64,000 nucleotides of DNA from Termitomyces sp. T153 (taxonomy: Eukaryota > Basidiomycota > Agaricomycetes > Agaricales > Lyophyllaceae): contig JACKQL020000002.1 in the NCBI GenBank assembly GCA_018296165.2, positions 1,488,001-1,552,000 of the forward strand, given 5' to 3'. The notes under the pieces were generated by a model. That model made no database searches, was not told the DNA's origin, and worked only from the letters and a program-made list of their open reading frames with translations. Within the stretch, counting starts at the first letter, position 1, and each line of letters begins with the position of its first letter. The position numbers and the translations under genes are program-made. Positions 34,374-44,027 of this stretch are shown piece after piece.

Positions 34374-37230
34374 ATGGCTGTTCTTGCACCTCGAGACTGG
34401 CAGCAGCAACAAGTGTATCAATCGGCAATGGACGCAAACTCGACGAACACGAGGCAACGCTCGTCTTCTGCTGCTGACAGCGCACACCAGCATCCGCAGC
34501 AGCAGCCTCATCACCAGCCGTACCCCGTACAGCAGCCACAAGGCAGCTGGACGCCTTCCATCTCTGCTGCGCCCTTTTATCCTTCGTTTTATCAAAATCA
34601 CCATCAACAGCAGCCTTATCCCGCCCAGTCGCCCTACTTTGACCCTGCAAATGCTCAGCTGGCCCAGTGGGCCTATCAGCAGATGCTCTTCAACGCCCAG
34701 CATGCTTTTCCTCCACAGCAGCGGAGTAATGACTATTTTACTCAGAATCCTGCCTTTAATCCATTCTCGAGTGGCACTCCACCTCCACACCAGAATCACA
34801 GAGGTGGCGCAGCTGACCATCAGCAGCAGCCCGGCCAACAGGCCCAATTTAGTGGCTTCCATCCATACCGCCGGCCTAGTCGGCAGCCACAAGCTCAGTC
34901 GCCCGATATAGCTGACAGGCGTCCCGCTGCCCAACCATCTCCCCCAAATCCACCGTACAAGCGCCCAGAAGCCTCGGGTTCTTCGTCTTCTGTCAACTCA
35001 ACCAGCAGTCGCCAAAGGACTAACAGCAATCAAAGTGGCCAAAGCGCCCATAACGCCCCGTCGGTCAATGGTAACGGCCGTGTTCGGAACGCTTCTCCGT
35101 CCATTCCTCCAAATCGCAGCTCGCCTCCCCCAGTGTCATCGTCGGTTTCTAGCTCTTCCGGACAGTTGCGTATCCCTCATCATAGAGCCTCCTCAACATC
35201 ATCGACTAATTCAGCTCGTGCTTCCGGCATCTCACCGCCTCCGCCAACATCGACAACGACGACTTCCTCTGCGACCGCTTCTTCAATTTCCTCTGCTTCA
35301 GTGGCTACCCCGCGTCCAGTGCGGCCATCTCCTCTTTCTCAGGGTACTTTCACTGCGAATGAACGTCGGATGTCACGCGATGACAGTGATCCAGTGTTGG
35401 ATCCTCCCCCCAATGCAGGCATGTCACGCAGTGGCGGACTTAAGGGTCGTCTACGACGCGCCCTCTCCTTCAATACTGCTCAGGCACTGAAGGAGGAGGA
35501 GACTTCCGATGACGAGTCTATCAAGGCCTCGAAGCCGAAGGCTAAGAGTCCGGCCATCATCTCATCCGTGGTGGGCAAGTCCACCGGGTCCGCCACACCT
35601 AGCGGCTCCACGGACGCCATCGATGATTCTGCTTCGACTGCCACTGTCCAAACAAAAAAGAAGGGCCGCGCAGCATCCTTGTTCAATGCAAAGATGAACA
35701 TCAGTACCGATAACATCTCACTTTCGTCTACCGTCAGTAGTGCGAGTGTCATGATTAGGAAACTTGGCTCCATGGGCAAGCTTGCGAAGCGGAACTCGCT
35801 GGCTGGGATCACATCACTCTTCAAGGACAAAGATAAGAAAAAGAAGGATAAGAAGGGCTCAGCCAAGGCAGAGGCGAGCGAAGCTAGTGTCTCGCATGTC
35901 ACGGCAGAACTCGACCGCAGCGATTGGACAGTGAGCGCGGATATGAACGGGCTCAGTCCGGCGGCGAAGCTTGCGCGGCAACATACGCTCAAAAGTAACG
36001 CCGAGGCAGCTGCGAAGGCCAAGGCAGCACAGGAGGCGGCGGCGGCGGCTGCAAGTAATCCAGCCTCCAATATGAACGCTGCCTCGTCACCGATAACGGC
36101 CAACGGTGTCAATGGGGCCGGTGTGCCGGCTTGGGATAAGAACACGACGACACGACAAGGATCGACGTCGCCAGTCAAGAAGAGTAGTGGCGGAATGCGA
36201 TTAAATGAGGACGGGACGAGGGTGATGGTGGAGGATGACGATGATGAGAGTGACGACGGACATTTCAACGGGCCTCAGCAGGGAGGAAGCAATTTCCACA
36301 CTGATGGATGGGGAGAGGACGATGAAGATTGGGATGTTGAAGGCGATATTGATGAGGATGCAACGATCCGTTTTGGTTTAGAGAGAATGAGTATGGACGG
36401 TGATGAGTACGACCACGAACCGTGGGCCATCGATATTCGAAGGAGTGTCGAAAGGACGCGTACGCCGTCCAAGGGCATCTTAAAATGTTTGTGTTGCGCT
36501 CTCCTATCATCCCATCGGAGTAACTGACCTGACTTCTGTAGACGCTGAATCTTACGATCAGCACAAGTACCTAACTGATGCACCCATCCAGAATCGTGTG
36601 CGCTCTAATTCTTATAATTCACATCCAGGTCATACCCCAGAATTGGGACCGCTCGCCCACATACCCTCGCCTGACCCTGATCAGATCGACGGCCTCCATA
36701 AGCACCCGCATTCATCACATAATACCCCGCCGTCCACGCCACCATCCCTTCCTCCCCTATCTTTCGATACCGCGATGACTTTGGAATCCCCAACACAGGG
36801 GTCACAACCCTCGACACCGACAAATCTCGCCCAAACTCAACATCCTCAAGCCCCACATCCACCTGAAAAGTCGAACGCCATCTTTAACCACCCTAATCTC
36901 AATTCGTCGGCACCTGTTCTGTCTACCATGACGAATGCGCCACTTATGCTGACGCACCGGTCTGCGACAGCACCCAGTAAAAAGTTGGTGTTCGACAATA
37001 ATTTGTCGGTTTATGACACGTTCCCTGCGTCGGTTTACGATCGGAGGAGCGAACCTGCAACATGGAGTCGTTTAACACCCGCGTTAGCACAGAGGATCAA
37101 GGAGGAGCTCAATTCGTATAAGATGGAGGAGATGGAAGTACATGCTGCAAGTCGTATTCAGTAAGTCGGCTTTCTTGCGTCATAAACTGTGCATGACTGA
37201 CGTTTCCACAGCACACAATTCTTTGTGTGA
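34374..37230 (+). CDS. BNI4: BNI4-like bud-neck/septum adaptor for protein phosphatase 1
   Basis: Three exons; the first is 2.1 kb, an intron starts at 36486, and the last exon is short (donor after ATTCA at 37161, stop 37228-37230). Most of the roughly 900 residues are disordered: a Gln/His/Pro-rich N-terminus, Ser-rich stretches, a Lys-rich patch (LFKDKDKKKKDKK) and an acidic stretch (EDDDDESDD). The C-terminus carries the strongly conserved Bni4 signature: VYDTFP-x-x-VYDRR, then LTPALAQRIKEELNSYKMEE and a terminal HTQFF. A KLVF motif just before VYDTF may be the PP1 (Glc7) docking site. In yeast, Bni4 links septins, Glc7 and chitin synthase III. The same role at septa here is inferred from the conserved tail alone. 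Confidence 0.82.
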
Positions 37231-38544
37231 TGAAATCATGGCTATGCGTCTTGTTTCTTTTTGGATCCATTACAACCACCATCACTTGGCTCCGGATACA
37301 ACCCATTATCAAGTTCTTTATATGCAAAACCCGATGTGCTCGACATTTACCCTCATTAAGACACAGATTACCCACACTAGGATCCGAGTGCATACCCGCC
37401 AATCACTCCCATCCTCTCATCAAGCGACGACCCATCTATATACCCCAAACGCGGGTGACGATCGTCGCTCGTAGTAAAGGCTAGGCTAGATCCTTGCTCC
37501 TCCATGCGCTTGTTTGGTACGCCGCGGTCGTACAATTACCTTTATACTCATTATCTCCTTCGTTGTTGAAGAACTTTGGACGGACATTCAGATATGCAGT
37601 CAAAACATACACACAACCAACACCACACGCACACCACATGCACATAAATACCACACACATATCCCTTTTCCCCTCCCCATCCACTCATATTTTCTGTGTT
37701 CCTCGGTCGCGCCTCGAATCCTATATCCTCTATATATCGTTCTTCTCATGTCCCTCCGTTACTGTGTCCTGTGAAGCTAACAACTCAATGTTATATAACC
37801 CCCCTCCATGTTCGTTCATTGTTCCAGCACATCGGTCCTACGCGTCAGTGATCCCCTTATATTACGTTGTTCGTTCTTTAAAATGCGCTCAAGAAATGCG
37901 ATGACACGTCTATCAACTGGGAAGGTCTCCGTGGTCGTCAGGATCTGTTCCTTGGGGTACTTACTCAATTGATGTGAGAAGACTGTTATTACGGATAACC
38001 TCAGGTCCTTCACAGGGTACTCTGATAATCATATCGAACTGGTTATATTTGTTGAATAAATAAAGCCTGACGAGGCGATGGATTACTGATGCAAGTCGTC
38101 CAAAGAAACAAGATTTCCGCTTTTCTCCTTTCCCGTAGGTTGGTCGCAGCAGCTGTTGAGCAATTATGAATCGTCTGGTACCATAATGATATGCCGATAT
38201 TCCAATTGGCCAATAGGACCGGTTTTCCGTTATCTCGTGGGATTTCTTGGGAATTGGATGAGTATGGATCCCCATGGCCATATCGGAGCGAACTACCAGT
38301 GTTTCCGATGATTTCGCAGTACTGTGTCTTTGTCTTTACAAAAGCTGTCGTCTAAGTTGCGTTCGAATCCTCATATGGGGCAGTGTTGTGGATAGCCAGT
38401 CTGTTACTTCCAGGAGAGATCATTCTGCGGACACAGGGACGGCTTAGGTTTTGACCAAATGAGAATAATGTTACTCAGCACATCACAAGGTCCGCCTTAA
38501 ATAGAGAGAGTGTAATACATATCGTTTTGGTTGACTTGCCTACC
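37231..38544. other. intergenic region with CA-rich stretch
   Basis: 3' flank of BNI4, with a C/A-rich stretch around 37595-37660 (CACACA words), and the promoter of the next gene (TTAAATAG at about 38498). No exon was recognised. Confidence 0.4.
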
Positions 38545-39331
38545 ATGCCCACTGTCGAGATCGTACGGTTCCTTGGCTCTGATGAATTTGTCGCAGATAA
38601 TCTCGTCCTTAAAGATGCTCTCAGCATCGTCGCCAAGACTGAAGGCTGTATAAGGTTTGTGTGGACATTCAGATGATCGACGGTCGTCCTGATTGGGGAG
38701 GCTATCCTTATTAGACCCCCTTACTATGGCATCCAGACAGAGGACAACCGCACCGGATACGGCTTCATCAGTACGTCCTATGCGTATACGAATTACTTAC
38801 CGACCACAATCTCACACTGATAATTCATCGTCGCAGTATGGGAGAGCTATGAGCACCATATGAAGGCAAGGAAGAAGGATTCCTACCCGGCCCTCCTTGC
38901 CGCACTCAAACGCGCGCACTCCGGACCTTCGGACGTCCAGCACGCCGATTTCGACGTGGACGTAGAGCCCGCGCTCGACTCGCCCGTGACGGAGGTCGTT
39001 ACTTTGGTGCGCAAGCCAGATGTCAGTGAGAAGGAAGCTATGGACCTCGTGACCAAGTTGCGCGAGGCGATGATTGCGCAGGGGGCGTGCCATTCTGTTA
39101 CGGTTGGTGAGAGCAGGGAGAACAAAGGGACGTTGTTTTTGCTTCTAGGGTGGGAGAGTGTACAGGTATGTTGGGTCGATGTATATGGCCTTTGCTTGGG
39201 TACTGATGGTCGTGTTCAAGGCTCATTATGATGCTGTGAGCAAGGGCGCACTTCCGGAGATTATTAAGGAGTTGTATCTGGTCAATGAGCTCGAGTTGAA
39301 GCACGTCAAGCTGACCAAGTACGTTAAATGA
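38545..39331 (+). CDS. small dimeric alpha/beta-barrel protein (ABM-like domain)
   Basis: Four exons, starting MPTVEIVRFLGSDEF and ending HVKLTKYVK (TGA at 39329). Conserved features are PYYGIQTEDN, GYGFIIWESYEHH and LLGWESVQAHYDAV, which are common to stress-responsive A/B-barrel and antibiotic-biosynthesis-monooxygenase-like proteins of basidiomycetes, apparently with two barrel repeats. No catalytic residue is certain, and the role may be anything from a small-molecule oxygenase to a stress protein. The 3' end is duplicated twice downstream with a tRNA gene each time. Confidence 0.65.
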
Positions 39332-39539
39332 GTGCGTGCGGTGAATGTTTGTATAGAGATGTATTGAATCTGAACAAAAGCTGCATGTTAGAATGAATGA
39401 AAGGAAGTTGTGTAATTGAACACTAGCAAGAAGAGAAAACATCATTGGACTCATTGATCAAGTTGGGAGTAACATGCGTTGCAAGGTTAACCGTTACAAC
39501 GAAAGTCATTCGAGAACAAAAGCAACACCTCTGCAGGAC

Positions 39540-39622
39540 TGCATTACGGGGGAATCGAACCCCCGGCGGGTCGACATCAATGCCAATGGCAACGACCCAG
39601 GTTACCACTACCCCATTAATGC
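39540..39622 (-). tRNA. tRNA-Gly(GCC) with 12-nt intron, copy 1
   Basis: The minus strand folds as a tRNA: acceptor GCATTAA with ...GTAATGC and discriminator A, D-arm GGGTAGTGGTAACC, anticodon stem GGTCG/CGACC, loop TTGCCA plus T, T-arm GGGGGTTCGATTCCCCC. The 12-nt intron TTGGCATTGATG sits one base 3' of the GCC anticodon. This copy has one acceptor mismatch (A-G at the seventh pair). The strand downstream has a T-run (A-run on plus at about 39520). Confidence 0.93.
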
Positions 39623-39694
39623 GTATCATCTTCTCTATTAATGCTTATTATTTACCCCATGAATGCGCATCATTGAAGCCTAGGAATGTATAAG

Positions 39695-39890
39695 GGGCGT
39701 GCCATTCGTATTACGGGTGAAAGCAAGGAGATGAAGGGGTGTTGATTTTGGGACATACACAGGTGTTGGTGATGATTGACCTTTTCTCGAGGTGCTGGTG
39801 GTGAGCGCTTCTTGAGAATTATTAGGATGTGGCAATCAGCTCGAGTTGGGTTTGTCAAGCTGACCAAGTACGTTGAATAGAGATGTTCGA
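39695..39890 (+). pseudogene. truncated copy of the 3' end of the A/B-barrel gene (copy 1)
   Basis: It resembles 39083-39331: GGCGTGCCATTC, a GTGAAAGCAAGGAGA-like word, TCGAGTTGGG and CAAGCTGACCAAGTACGTT. Frameshifts and small deletions prevent coding. Together with the tRNA at 40224 it forms a unit equivalent to gene end plus tRNA at 39000-39622. Confidence 0.75.
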
Positions 39891-40223
39891 GTTTCAATTG
39901 ACATGACGAGCACGGACTGAAGGTAGAAACTGTCAGTGCTGGAATAATCCTTCAGTGCAAGCGAGAAGCGCCTATGAAGCCTGTACAATGCTGCAGATTC
40001 TTTATAATGAGAGGAATTGTGCGAACGCCGAACAGGAAATATTTTTGGACTCTGAGATATTACTTTTGTTTTACTTTGAGACAGGCTCTACGGATGTACT
40101 TGTGATTCTAGCAATGTTGCATTTTTTTTCATTCTGAAGATCTATTTCACATCGTGACCGGTGATGGTGCTGGTACAAGTGTTCTTCATCAAAAACATAA
40201 AAAAACAATACAAACATAGCCAG

Positions 40224-40306
40224 TGCATTAAGGGGGAATCGAACCCCCGGCGGGTCGACATTAATATCAATGGCAACGACCCAGGTTACCACTACCCCAT
40301 TAATGC
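40224..40306 (-). tRNA. tRNA-Gly(GCC) with 12-nt intron, copy 2
   Basis: Same fold as copy 1, with a perfect seven-pair acceptor (GCATTAA/TTAATGC), anticodon GCC and intron TTGATATTAATG. Several T-runs lie just downstream on the minus strand, suitable for Pol III termination. Confidence 0.95.
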
Positions 40307-40329
40307 ATGTAAGCAATAAGCAAACGTGG

Positions 40330-40470
40330 AAATATGTATCGTGAGGCCCGGGCCACTTGTTTTTGCTTTCGGTGTACGGTGTTGCTTGGAGTGCTGATGT
40401 TGTGTTCAAAGTTCACCATGATACCGGTGTGCTTTCACGGAGCCTGTTAGAGAGTTGTAAAATGACCGAG
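40330..40470 (+). pseudogene. second truncated copy of the 3' end of the A/B-barrel gene
   Basis: Blocks such as TGTTCAAAGTTCACCATGAT correspond to TGTTCAAGGCTCATTATGAT in the gene. It is shorter and more worn than the first copy. Sequence further right (40536-40640) also matches 39940-40040, showing that a larger segment was duplicated. Confidence 0.65.
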
Positions 40471-40747
40471 CAAGTAGAATAAGTGTGGGTGATTGAAGTT
40501 GACCTAGAGAATTGAATTTCCAGCGCGGCAATGGTGGAGTAATTCTTCAGTACAGCGAGAAGTCCTGCCTTATGAAGTCTGTACATTGAATGCTGCAGGT
40601 TCTTCGAAGTGGACCCCACACTACACATTATAATGAAAGGAAATTATGCGAAAAGAGTAGAAAAACGAAAACCATGAAGTGGCTCCATGACCATACGTTG
40701 CAAATGACCCGTTTTTTCATAATCTCTTCGGAAAAAGAAAAACTTTA

Positions 40748-40830
40748 TGCATTAAGGGGGAATCGAACCCCCGGCGGGTCGACATTAATGTCAATGGCAA
40801 CGACCCAGGTTACCACTACCCCATTAATGC
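40748..40830 (-). tRNA. tRNA-Gly(GCC) with 12-nt intron, copy 3
   Basis: Identical to copy 2 in the mature part as far as I can see. The intron is TTGACATTAATG. A-runs on the plus strand just before it (GGAAAAAGAAAAAC) give the T-stretch terminator. Confidence 0.95.
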
Positions 40831-41164
40831 GTGTTATCGAGGAGTCAAATCATGGCTCACGATCAGTGAATGTCTCAAGATATACGTCATGATAAGCCAC
40901 GTCAATGATGAAAACACACACGAAAAGAAGCATGCGCAGCGGTCGTGTGCAGGTTGTAAATAGGGCTATTCATACTCAACGCAAAATTGTGCGTATCTGA
41001 TATGATAACAATATGATATGGAATGGTGAATGGAGAGAGAAAGGTAAGATGGAAGAGTCTATGCAAGTAGTGGCAAAGATAACGAAGCACAAAAGCGAGA
41101 AGCTCGGTAGAGTAGAGTTAAACTACAACATGCAGACCTGTGATATGAGAGACACTTGATGCAT

Positions 41165-41805
41165 TTAATCCTCGTGCACAGCGCTGGCGGTGGTGGGAGG
41201 TGTAGCGCGGGTTTGAGAAGAGACGTTGGCAAGGATGGGCTTGATAACGGACAGATAAGTCGTTTGGGCGCCCTGTGAAAGAAGACTCGGAGAAGGTTTT
41301 TGGAGAAGCCAAGCAGAAACGTACGCGGAAAACGGGGAGCTGGAGCCAGATGATGAAGAGGGTTTTGAGGGTGTAGTACCAGGGGATGTAGTAGAGGAGA
41401 AGGGAGGAGGCAAAGCTCTCGAGGAAGTTGAAGAAGCCAAAGACAACCCAGTATGTGAGCCACTGGATGTCGTCGTGGGGCGAGGGCGACTCGATGGCCT
41501 TGAAGGAGAGATAGGCGGGGAGGGCCCAGCCGACGAGGTTGGAGACGATGGCGGCGAGGGAGTTGACGAGATGGAGGAGGGCGAGGAAGGCGATGACGCC
41601 GAGGACTGCGTAGGTCTTGGGGACCTGGGTGCGCTGCTCAATGTGGCTGAGCACGGGGTACTTTGTGAGCTGGGAGGACGTTAGCGACGACGACGGCGGG
41701 GGGATGCGCACGGACCTCCTTGTCGAGCTGGTCGATGTAGAGGGCGGCCTTTTTGCGGGCCTGGACGACGACGGGGTGCTGCTGGATCTGCTGTGCGGCG
41801 GACAT
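41165..41805 (-). CDS. YOP1: YOP1-type reticulon-like ER-shaping protein (TB2/DP1/HVA22 family)
   Basis: Three or four exons; start MSAAQQIQQHP. The TB2/DP1/HVA22 core is clear: YPVLSHIEQRTQVPKTY, then two long hydrophobic hairpins and PSPHDDIQWLTYWVVFGFFN, then YYIPWYYTLKTLFIIWLQLP. A short tail (NVSSQTRATPPTTASAVHED) follows. Known role: bends ER tubules together with reticulons and Sey1. The start lies 100 bp from OST5 on the other strand. Confidence 0.93.
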
Positions 41806-41905
41806 GGTGGTTGCTCGAATCAAAATTCAGTTGCCCTGTTATCCCCTCAAACACGTGCTACCGGTGCCACGCGTCACGTGCACATCTTGCCTCCACGCAA
41901 CCACG
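41806..41905. promoter_or_regulatory. 100-bp divergent promoter between YOP1 and OST5
   Basis: Two ER-protein genes start on opposite strands across 100 bp. It contains CACGTG-like CGTCACGTGCAC (an E-box) near 41870. The function is inferred from position. Confidence 0.55.
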
Positions 41906-42239
41906 ATGGACTCTACCAAGGCACGCAGCTCCGTTGGCCCTCTGGCGGTTTACTGACCCACACCAGGCTCTTCACGCCTCGCTGCCTCCGTTTTCACCCA
42001 TTGTGCCCGTCGTCCTGCTTCCCTACATTGCTGCCATCCTTCTGGCCTCCACATTTGGTCTGGCATTCTATTTCTCCACGTATGTCTATTCACACGACAA
42101 TGGAACACGTTACCAACTCCTCTACAGACTCCCCAAGGACACCATCCCCGCCCGCGAGGCTGCCGTTGCCTTGACCGCCAGCATCCTCGCTGGCTTTGGC
42201 GTCGTTGCCCTCTTCTGCTCGGTCGGCGTGTATGTGTAG
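41906..42239 (+). CDS. OST5: OST5/TMEM258 subunit of the oligosaccharyltransferase complex
   Basis: A small two-helix membrane protein: PPFSPIVPVVLLPYIAAILL, FGLAFYFST, then after an intron LPKDTIPAREAAVALTASIL and a terminal GFGVVALFCSVGVYV. These are the conserved parts of Ost5. The N-terminus is best explained by ATG at 41906 and a 46-nt GC-AG intron (41921-41966) joining MDSTK to ALHASLPPF; other boundaries are possible. Known role: with Ost1, part of the N-glycosylation complex. The gene ends 20 bp from the convergent RPA12 stop. Confidence 0.88.
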
Positions 42240-42259
42240 AGATAGTACCAATACAAGCA

Positions 42260-42892
42260 CTAGTTGTTGACGCGCCAGCCGTGCTTGCAGCTTGCGCACT
42301 GGAAAGAGTCAGATCAGTGAGACGTAAAGGCAAGGAGCGCACGGTGTAGAAGATTGTCGAGCCTTCGTCGGCACTCCGTAGCTGTAACAAAGTCAGTGCA
42401 TCGTGAGATTTGATGACCGTCCAGTCTTGTGCGTACCTGCATTTCTTTCGAATACGCCGAGAGATGTCCACATGCAGGGCACTTTTCCGAGACCTGTCCG
42501 AATGTCAGTGTAACTAGACATAGAGCACGAGTTGGGCCACGCACAAGAGTTCCCTGGTCGCCCTTTTCGTGTCGTTTTGTCTGTGTCTTGCGTTTCTGCT
42601 GCAACGCACTTGGGAAGGCGTCAGGGTGCGAGCGGGTCATAATCTCAGTGTTTTCGTAGGCTGTGCGCGGATAATGATTAGTGAGCCAAGCAAGTGAGAG
42701 AATACGCACAGCTAGCAGGTTCAAGGTGTCCACACTGCTCACAAGTGACGGCATCCTCGCCGTCCCTGGGCAGCGCAAGGAGCGTCCCGCATGTTGGGCA
42801 GAAAATAAGAGATCCTGGAAACGGCACATTAGAGATAAATAGATGTTTCATTCAGACGTACCTATTTTGTGTGCAAGGGCGTGACTGGACAT
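42260..42892 (-). CDS. RPA12: RPA12, small zinc-ribbon subunit of RNA polymerase I
   Basis: Several short exons; start MSSHALAHKIGSLIFCP at 42892. Two zinc ribbons: CPTCG with CEQCGH in the N-terminal part, and CPACGH with CASCKHGW at the C-terminus. Between the zinc pairs lies the Pol I/TFIIS-type RSADEGSTIFYT loop with the two acidic residues (DE) used in RNA cleavage. It ends WRVNN. Known role: Pol I transcript cleavage and termination. Confidence 0.93.
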
Positions 42893-43094
42893 GGTAGAGA
42901 TCAACTGTGGATTGAAGGATCCAACTTTTTTGTGTCACGTGCGATCGGCGCGTCGCGTTCAATCAGCACACTTAAATACTACGTGGAGAATTGAAATTTG
43001 TCGGATCATGCGAAAATGACACAAATTACGTGACAACAAAGTGAATAAAAGCCAGCGTGTTCAAAACCACTGCTACCGGAAGTACATCAAATGC
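42893..43094. other. spacer between RPA12 and SPC25
   Basis: RPA12 upstream region and SPC25 3' flank. No exon seen. Confidence 0.4.
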
Positions 43095-43933
43095 TTAGGA
43101 ACGATTATCCAGAAGCGTCTGATAGGCCATGCGGACGTCCCGCACAAAGGCATAGAAACCTCTTGTTTCGTTGAGCGTCTTGAGTAGCAAAGGGAGAGTG
43201 GGCAGGGGTGGCGAGGCAGTAGCGACTAGGAGAAATTAAAGGTGAGAAATATGGAAGACAATATATAGTGCACCTTTATATCCCTGCGCGACATCCAGCA
43301 CCAGACTGCACTCGCGATCGGGGTTGGCAGGGTCAAGATGGGCAAAACGTAGCAACACTTGATCAGCCCCGATGCCCTCAACCATGCACCCCAGAGCCCT
43401 TTCAATGGCCTCGACCCCCGGCGATATGTGTGCGGCGTGCGTGCTGAGCGTGTTGCGTTCTGTAGTACGTTCTGTATTTGTTGTGAGCAAGCAAGTAAAC
43501 CAATTACAAGAAAAGACGTACCCCGGCGAAGATTAGCGGTCGAAGCGCGATACTTCTCAATCTCCGCCCCAACCATCTCACTCTTCTCACGCAGAGACGC
43601 GAGCTGCCTCTTCAAAGCCGCAACCTCCAGTTCTGCATCCTTGCGCTCCTCCTTCTCCCGCTCGAGTGTCGCGACAAGATCGATCTCGCGGAGCTTGCAC
43701 TGGTTCGTCTCTGTCACTGCTGCCTGTGTTCTGTCAAGTATACGCTTTTTCTCGGCAGCGTGGGAGGCGCGTCGTTCAGCAAGGGTGGTGAGAGCCCGGT
43801 TTTTGTAGGACGAGACGGCTTTGAGGAAGTTGCGGGTGGAGGCATCGTAGGCGGAGAGGCGGAGGTCGATGTGCGGCTCTGGAGAGGCGAGGAGGGAGGA
43901 GAGGTCGACTTGGGGATAGCGCAGGACGTGCAT
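43095..43933 (-). CDS. SPC25: SPC25, NDC80 kinetochore complex subunit
   Basis: Four exons; start MHVLRYPQVDLSSLLASPEP at 43933. The N-terminal half is a long coiled coil (LTTLAERRASHAAEKKRIL through LEREKEERKDAELEVAALK). The C-terminal globular domain (RWD-like) has GCMVEGIGADQVLLRF, HLDPANPDRECSLVLDV and FYAFVRDVRMAYQTLL, all Spc25-like. It binds Spc24 and links Ndc80 to the inner kinetochore. It is divergent from the DBF2-like kinase across 94 bp. Confidence 0.9.
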
Positions 43934-44027
43934 CAGGTTCCGGACAGAGACGCGTTAGTCATGTGACCGACGCGCATCTGGCTGTGCAACTGATCGGTTC
44001 AATTCAATTTCAAATACGACAGCAAGA
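43934..44027. promoter_or_regulatory. 94-bp divergent region between SPC25 and the DBF2-like kinase gene
   Basis: Two mitotic genes share this very short spacer, including CATGTGACCGACGCGCAT. An MCB-like ACGCG word is seen at both sides (GACGCGTTAG, GACGCGCATC), the type of site used for G1/S control in fungi. Regulation is inferred. Confidence 0.5.

Noticed and set aside
35480..36268. 262-codon open frame on the minus strand
   Set aside because: It lies antisense to the BNI4-like exon, whose low-complexity coding on the other strand creates it; it has no motif of its own.
39540..40830. reading the tRNA as tRNA-Ala(TGC)
   Set aside because: Shifting the anticodon stem by one pair gives TGC, but the GGTCG/CGACC stem with TTGCCA loop gives canonical T33, A37 and a 12-nt intron at the standard 37/38 place, so Gly(GCC) is preferred.
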